Source of the DNA: Streptomyces niveus
GTDB taxonomy: Bacteria; Actinomycetota; Actinomycetes; Streptomycetales; Streptomycetaceae
Direction of reading: 5' to 3'
Length of the DNA stretch: 64,000 bases
NCBI RefSeq assembly: GCF_002009175.1
Contig: NZ_CP018047.1
Span: forward strand, 1,426,001 to 1,490,000
How positions within the stretch are numbered: position 1 is the stretch's first letter; every line of letters begins with the position of its first letter. The position numbers and the translations under genes were made by a program. The notes under the pieces are model-generated. The model was not told the DNA's origin. It saw only the letters and a program-made list of their open reading frames with translations, and ran no database searches. Positions 59,631-64,000 of this stretch are shown piece by piece.

Positions 59631-60317
59631 TCACCACGTCTCCGGGAGGGGGCCGGTGCCGATGCCGGTGGCGTCGGCGGGACCGGCGGGCGCCGCCTTG
59701 GCGGCGTGGCCCGCTATCAGTTGCTGCACCAGTGCGAGCAGCGCGTCGATGGATGAGTTGGTGTCGCGGGCGTCGCAGACCACCATGGACGTGCCGGGTT
59801 CCAGGTCCAGCGAGCGGCGCAGCTGCTCCTCCGTGTAGGTGCGCGCGTCGGGAAAGGTGTTGAGGGCGACCGCGTACGGCAGTCCGGACTCCTCCACCAG
59901 ACCGAGCACGTCGAAGGAGTCGTCGATACGGCGGCTGTCGATGAGTACGAGCGCGCCGAGCGCGCCGTGGGAGATGTCCGCCCACAGCGAGCGGAACCGC
60001 TCCTGGCCGGGGGTGCCGAACAGATAGAGCACGATGCCGGCTTCCAGGCTGATCCGCCCGAAGTCGATGGCGACGGTCGTGGTGGTCTTGTCGCGAACGC
60101 CGGCGAGGTCGTCCACGGCCACGGACAGCTCGGAGAGGTGTTCCTCCGTGTGCAGCGGGCGGATCTCGGACACCGAGTCGATCAGCGTGGTCTTGCCGAC
60201 CCCGAACGGGCCCGCCACCAGGATCTTCACCAGCTCACGGGTGGTGTCGGGCAGGTGCAACCCGCCGCCACCGGTGCCGGTGCCACCGGTGCTACAGCTT
60301 GAGGGCGCGGAGGCCAT
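59631..60317 (-). CDS. cvnD: Conservon 2 GTPase CvnD
   Basis: A 228-residue small GTPase: P-loop AGPFGVGKTTLIDS, KTTTTVAIDFGRISLE, switch II FGTPGQERFRSLWADI, and NTFPD in place of NKxD. A Gly/Thr-rich N-terminal extension (STGGTGTGGGG) and an Ala/Pro tail differ from the first copy. Start ATG 60317 overlaps the end of cvnC. Confidence 0.92.
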   Translation of the reverse strand: MASAPSSCSTGGTGTGGGGLHLPDTTRELVKILVAGPFGVGKTTLIDSVSEIRPLHTEEHLSELSVAVDDLAGVRDKTTTTVAIDFGRISLEAGIVLYLFGTPGQERFRSLWADISHGALGALVLIDSRRIDDSFDVLGLVEESGLPYAVALNTFPDARTYTEEQLRRSLDLEPGTSMVVCDARDTNSSIDALLALVQQLIAGHAAKAAPAGPADATGIGTGPLPETW

Positions 60318-60651
60318 CGGCCACTCTCTTCAACAGGTCGGGTGCGGGCAGTGCGGCTGCGGGTACCGGCGCGCGCAGGCTCACCAGTCCCTGGTCCACC
60401 AGTTCGGCGGCGAGCACGCGTACGGCGGAGACCGGCAGCTCCAGCAGGGCGGCGGCCTCCACGAGGGTGAGCGTTCCGCCGTCGAGCACCTCGAAGAGCG
60501 CGTGCCGGGCGGCCGGGAGTCCGTCGGGGGCGGGCCCCGCCTGGCCGGTGAGCAGCGAGAGCCGCTCCAGATCGGTGTGGCTCGGCCGAGCCACACCGCC
60601 GGTGGACAGATAGGCGGGAACCAGTGGACGGCCGCTTCTGCGGCCGGTCAT
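60292..60651 (-). CDS. cvnC: Conservon 2 protein CvnC (DUF742)
   Basis: A 119-residue DUF742 protein with RPLVPAYLSTGG at the N-terminus and the winged-helix core (LTLVEAAALLELPVSAVRVL, AAELVDQGLVSLRA). ATG 60651 overlaps the cvnB stop as ATGA. Confidence 0.92.
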   Translation of the reverse strand: MTGRRSGRPLVPAYLSTGGVARPSHTDLERLSLLTGQAGPAPDGLPAARHALFEVLDGGTLTLVEAAALLELPVSAVRVLAAELVDQGLVSLRAPVPAAALPAPDLLKRVADGLRALKL

Positions 60652-61070
60652 ACCGGAGTGCCGCCCTGACCCCCGCGGGGTGCGGCGGTCATCGTTTTCT
60701 CGCCGAGTCTGGCCACCTGCGAGTGCACCCGGTGGGCGAGCAGGTCGAGCCGTACCTCCGGGCCGCCGTACGCGGCGACACAGGTGCCGTGCGAGGTGGG
60801 CGCGACCAGGATGTAGCCGTGGTCGGACTCCACCACGATCTGGCGGATCTCGGCGTCGTCGTGATCGGCGAAGGCGGCGGCGGCCGTACGGCACGCGCCC
60901 TGCACGGTGCTGGTGATCGCCGCCGTGCGTTCGGCGGTCGCCTGGCTCAGCGCGTCCGTGTAACCGGAGACGAGACCGTCCCTGGTCAGCAGGACGGCTG
61001 CCCGCACATGCGGGATTTCCAGGATCGGATCGAGCACCCACGCCGTTTCGCCGGCGTCGCGGCTTTTCAT
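60648..61070 (-). CDS. cvnB: Conservon 2 protein CvnB (roadblock/LC7)
   Basis: A 140-residue roadblock protein (WVLDPILEIPHVRAAVLLTR to VAAYGGPEVRLDLLAHRVHS). ATG 61070 overlaps the cvnA stop as ATGA, the strict coupling usual in conservons. Confidence 0.92.
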   Translation of the reverse strand: MKSRDAGETAWVLDPILEIPHVRAAVLLTRDGLVSGYTDALSQATAERTAAITSTVQGACRTAAAAFADHDDAEIRQIVVESDHGYILVAPTSHGTCVAAYGGPEVRLDLLAHRVHSQVARLGEKTMTAAPRGGQGGTPV

Positions 61071-62587
61071 CGCGGGTCGTTCCCTTCGGGGTCGGCGGTG
61101 GATCGTGCCGCTGCGGTGCCGGACTGGAGCGCGCCGAGCGCCGCGGCGGAGTCTTCGGGGGTACGGGCGGGCGGTTGGGCCTGCTCGGGGACGGGGCGGG
61201 CGGCCGGGACCGCCGCCCCGGGGTCGGGGCGGGGACGGCGCCGCCTGCGCTGGGGCAGGACGTCGTCGGCGGGTGCGGTGTCGTTTCCGGGCCCGTCGTC
61301 GTGGTCGTGGGCGTGGGCGGCCGGGACCCGTGGGTCGTCGGCCGGTGCGGCGGGGTCCCGGTCGGGCATACGGAGATCGGGGACGACGGGGCGCGCCGGG
61401 CGGGCGATCGCCCGTACGGCCCGTGAGGACGCGCTCGTCCTGATGGGCAGTTTGCCGATCGTCTCCGCCATGACCGGCTGCTGAGTCCCGGCGGGGCGGG
61501 TCGAGCGCGGCGCGGCGGCGGCCGGGGGTCTGACGACCGGGTCGACATGGCTGAGCAGATGGCCGTTGACGAGGAGCACCGCGCGTACTCCCCCGTACGG
61601 CGACGGGGTCGACAGATCGACGGACAGGTCGAACTGCCGCGTGAGCTGGCCGATCGCGGCGAGCCCCATCCGGGGCGGGTCACCGAGGTCGGACAGCAGG
61701 ATGGGCTCGCGGCTCGCCACCATCCGCTGCGCGTAGGCGCGTTCGTCGGCGGACATGCCGACACCGGCGTCGTCGATGGTGACGGCGACCCCGTGGTGGG
61801 CGCGTTCGAGGCTCACCGTGACGTCGGTGTCGCGTGAGGAGTGCCGCAGGGCGTTGTCGAGGAGTTCGGCGACGATGATCGCGACCGGTTCGACGGCGTG
61901 GGAGACGAGCGCGGTGCCCGGCTCCAGATGGTTGTTGACGCGGACGCGGTGGTAGCCGACGATCCGTGACTGGCCGCCGGTCACCGCGTCCACCACGTGC
62001 GACTCCTGGCGGGCCAGGCCCACCCAGGCGCCGCACACCACGGCGGCGACCTGTGCGCGGCGCAGCGACTGCTCGTTCTCATGGTCGAGTTCGAAGAGGG
62101 TCTGCGCCAACTCTGGGTCGTCGTAATGCTGTTGGAGCCCTCGCAGTACGTCCTGGAGCCGGTAGAGCCCGGCCTGGATCTCGCGGGTGGTGCCGCGCAT
62201 ACCGGCGCGCGCCGCGGCGTCGACCCGTTTGCGCTCCTGCGTCATGGCACTCGACAACGCGTGGAGCACCCCGTCCAGCCCGGCGCCCGGTCCGGTGCGG
62301 GCGAAGCCGGGGCTGAGCGGGCCGGGCACCTGGACGTGGGGGTGCGCGGCGCGGGTCGCCACCGCGGGGACGCGCCTGTCGGTGAGGTGGGCGATCTCGG
62401 CGGCGAGTTCGGCGGACACGCGGTCGGCCCTCGACAGCGCGTCGTCCAGCTGGTCCCGCAGCCCGTCGACCTCCTCACGAAGTCGGGACCGGTCGCGGCG
62501 GCAGCGCAGCAGCCCGCCTCCGAAGGCGAGCGCCAGCAGGGTCCCGGCGGCCAGGCCGCCTGCGGCCAGAACCGTTTGCTCGATCAT
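61067..62587 (-). CDS. cvnA: Conservon 2 sensor-like ATPase CvnA
   Basis: A 506-residue membrane ATPase. An N-terminal helix (VLAAGGLAAGTLLALAFGGG), a charged coiled coil (RLREEVDGLRDQLDDALSRA), a DHp-like helix (QERKRVDAAARAGMRGTTRE) and the ATP-binding domain with N-box IVAELLDNALRHS and G-box IDDAGVGM. The 170-residue C-terminal tail is Pro/Arg-rich. No phospho-accepting His is evident. ATG 62587 has GAGGTC upstream. Paralogue of the gene at 31756. Confidence 0.92.
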   Translation of the reverse strand: MIEQTVLAAGGLAAGTLLALAFGGGLLRCRRDRSRLREEVDGLRDQLDDALSRADRVSAELAAEIAHLTDRRVPAVATRAAHPHVQVPGPLSPGFARTGPGAGLDGVLHALSSAMTQERKRVDAAARAGMRGTTREIQAGLYRLQDVLRGLQQHYDDPELAQTLFELDHENEQSLRRAQVAAVVCGAWVGLARQESHVVDAVTGGQSRIVGYHRVRVNNHLEPGTALVSHAVEPVAIIVAELLDNALRHSSRDTDVTVSLERAHHGVAVTIDDAGVGMSADERAYAQRMVASREPILLSDLGDPPRMGLAAIGQLTRQFDLSVDLSTPSPYGGVRAVLLVNGHLLSHVDPVVRPPAAAAPRSTRPAGTQQPVMAETIGKLPIRTSASSRAVRAIARPARPVVPDLRMPDRDPAAPADDPRVPAAHAHDHDDGPGNDTAPADDVLPQRRRRRPRPDPGAAVPAARPVPEQAQPPARTPEDSAAALGALQSGTAAARSTADPEGNDPR

Positions 62588-62878
62588 CGGACGGACCTCG
62601 GGAGGATCGGGGGAATCTGACGGGCCGAGTGGACCCGGAAGGCAGAACCGCACAGTACACACAGCGACGGGTCATGTGCGCAGCGTTCCGGCGAAGACCT
62701 CCACAGGGGGACAACTCACGCCGTGGGCGCGCGGTGTCGCACGCCGTGAGCGCCGTGGTCGTACGCCGTGAGCGCCCGGTGGGCGTGCTTCGGTGAGGGC
62801 GCGGCGTAGTTCGTGGAGATGCGGGACGGGGCGCAGTTCGGTGCGGGGCGCGGTTCGCGGGGAAGCGGGGCGGGCCGA

Positions 62879-62914
62879 CTGTCCGGCGAGGAAGGGGAGT
62901 TCCTCGCCGGACAG
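62879..62914. terminator. Terminator of the sugar dehydrogenase gene
   Basis: A perfect 15-bp stem, CTGTCCGGCGAGGAA (62879-62893) with TTCCTCGCCGGACAG (62900-62914), loop GGGGAG, 62 bp past the dehydrogenase stop. The rest of the 388-bp gap (62588-62975) holds the conservon 2 promoter and no supported gene. Confidence 0.8.
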
Positions 62915-62975
62915 CGGCCGTCGGGGGGCGCGCGCCGGTCGGGCGGAGCCGGTCGTACGTCGTGCGTGCGCCGGT

Positions 62976-64000
62976 TCAGCCGATCGTCACCCGGAAGATC
63001 TTGTCCGAGCCGGTCGGTTCACCGCCGTTGCTGTCCACGTTCGTCGTGGAGAGCCACAGCGCGTCGGCGCCGGGCACCTTGGTGACGCCGCGCAGCCGCC
63101 CGTACGTGCCGACGTAGTGCGCCCGCGGTGTACCGACGTTCTCGTCGGCGGTGTTGATCGGAATCCGCCAGAGCCGTTCGCCGCGCAGCGACGCCATGTA
63201 GACGGCGCCGTCGACGACGGCGATTCCGCTGGGTGAGGCCTCGGCGGTGGTCCAGGTGGCCTTCGGTTTGGTCATCCCGGCCTGGGAGCAGTTGCCTTCG
63301 CAGACGGGCCAGCCGTAGTTGTTGCCCGCCTTGACGAGGTTGAGTTCGTCCCGCGCGTTCTCGCCGAGTTCCGCTTCCCAGAGCCGGCCCTGCGGGTCGA
63401 AGGCGATGCCCTGCGGGTTGCGGTGGCCCAGGCTGTAGACGTGGTTGCCGAACGGGTTGCCGGGCGCCGGGTCGCCGTCCGTCGTCATCCGCAGGATCTT
63501 GCCGTTGAGCGAGTTCCTGTCCTGGGCGAGTGCGGTGTTCTGCGCGTCGCCGGTCGAGGCGTAGAGATGGCCGTCCGGGCCGAAGGCGAGCCGGCCGCCG
63601 TTGTGGTACCTGTTCTTCGCGATGCCCCTCAACAGGGCGGTGTAGCCGGTGAGTCGGGTGCCGTCGTAGGTCATGCGGGCGATCCGGTTGCCCTCGGACG
63701 CTGTGTGCATGAAGTACACGAAGTGATTGCTCTCCCAGTCCGGGTCGACGGCGACACCCATCAGGCCGCCCTCACCGCCGGTGGTCTGGGACTCGGGGAC
63801 GGTGCCGATCTCGGTCCGCTGACCGGCCGGGGTGACCTTGAAGACCTTGAACGAGTTGCGCTCGGTGACCAGCGCGGACGAGTTGTCCGGAAGCCAGTGG
63901 ATGCCCCAGGGGATCGAGTAGCCGGTGGAGACGGTGGTGATGTCGGTCGGTTCGCCGGCCGCGGCGGTGGCGCCGGACTCGTTCGCGCCGGCGCTCTGGA
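62976..64000 (-). CDS. PQQ-dependent sugar (glucose/sorbosone) dehydrogenase family protein, C-terminal part
   Basis: A secreted-type six-bladed beta-propeller dehydrogenase (GSDH family), open from its stop at 62976 to the right edge; the N-terminus and any signal peptide lie outside. Seen are GYSIPWGIHWLPDNSSALVT, MGVAVDPDWESNHFVYFMHT, the GGRLAFGPDGHLYASTGDA motif and LGHRNPQGIAFDPQGRLWEA, all typical of soluble aldose sugar dehydrogenases. A CEGNC pair may form a disulphide. It probably oxidises an aldose with PQQ; whether the host makes PQQ is unknown. Confidence 0.88.
   Translation of the reverse strand, partial: QSAGANESGATAAAGEPTDITTVSTGYSIPWGIHWLPDNSSALVTERNSFKVFKVTPAGQRTEIGTVPESQTTGGEGGLMGVAVDPDWESNHFVYFMHTASEGNRIARMTYDGTRLTGYTALLRGIAKNRYHNGGRLAFGPDGHLYASTGDAQNTALAQDRNSLNGKILRMTTDGDPAPGNPFGNHVYSLGHRNPQGIAFDPQGRLWEAELGENARDELNLVKAGNNYGWPVCEGNCSQAGMTKPKATWTTAEASPSGIAVVDGAVYMASLRGERLWRIPINTADENVGTPRAHYVGTYGRLRGVTKVPGADALWLSTTNVDSNGGEPTGSDKIFRVTIG

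Noticed and set aside
1..64000. CRISPR arrays, prophage genes, rRNA/tRNA operons, toxin-antitoxin pairs
   Set aside because: No regularly spaced repeats with unique spacers, no phage structural or integrase proteins, no RNA gene signatures and no recognisable small toxin/antitoxin pair.

Overview
This is a high-GC actinobacterial chromosome segment, almost certainly from a Streptomyces. The signs are strong third-position GC bias, many GTG starts, operons joined by 4-bp ATGA/GTGA overlaps, two complete conservons (cvn operons), a DUF2637 protein, a DmdR/IdeR-type iron box, LAETG-type sortase signals and a CTAG-bounded IS5-like miniature element. I see no rRNA, tRNA, CRISPR array, phage or complete IS element.

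Layout. 1-4867: a xanthine dehydrogenase/CO-dehydrogenase-type molybdenum hydroxylase operon (cut by the left edge) divergent from a PucR regulator. 5217-22715: a mixed region with a TPR-like protein, acyltransferase, GntR regulator, FhuF-like siderophore-iron reductase under an iron box, DUF2637 protein, anti-sigma-type ATPase, GH38 alpha-mannosidase, PoxB-like ThDP enzyme, a degenerate PP2C, a TrmB/LuxR regulator, DUF456, and two divergent secreted peptidoglycan hydrolases. 22746-33153: the most distinctive block. A four-gene, translationally coupled labdane-type diterpenoid cassette (GGPP synthase, class II DxDD cyclase, P450, class I terpene synthase) lies directly downstream, on the same strand, of a full conservon cvnA-B-C-D-E whose P450 lacks the ExxR motif. 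33500-43071: PPOX/F420-type protein, Ada/AlkA repair protein, RsgA with a short upstream ORF, a copper-type (CsoR-like) operator pair ahead of a secreted His-rich protein, an MFS/TetR divergon, an AraC/VOC pair and an M24 peptidase. 43167-49594: a small His-rich protein, a cysteine-synthase-like PLP enzyme coupled to an MFS exporter, a third secreted protein with the same C-terminal SH3-like tail, and a CDF metal exporter divergent from an ArsR/SmtB repressor. 49696-58339: a sortase substrate, a MITE, a PGRP-type amidase, XRE-cupin regulator, methyltransferase, DinB protein, a TetR/quinone oxidoreductase divergon with a clear operator, GNAT, VOC and a GH4 glycosidase. 58385-62587: a second complete conservon. 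62976-64000: a PQQ-type glucose/sorbosone dehydrogenase cut by the right edge.

How genes work together. Conservons encode a membrane-associated complex (CvnA sensor-like ATPase, CvnB roadblock, CvnC DUF742, CvnD GTPase, CvnE P450) regulating development and secondary metabolism. Having one abut a diterpene cassette, separated only by a strong stem-loop, invites a test of co-transcription. The diterpene gene order matches what I recall of the cyslabdan/raimonol-type (cld/rmn) cassettes; the chemistry expected is GGPP to a labdadienyl/copalyl diphosphate, then a labdane hydrocarbon, then an oxidised labdane. Metal homeostasis recurs across the window (iron box, CsoR-like boxes, CDF/SmtB).

All product calls rest on reading the translations and motifs. 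No database search was run.
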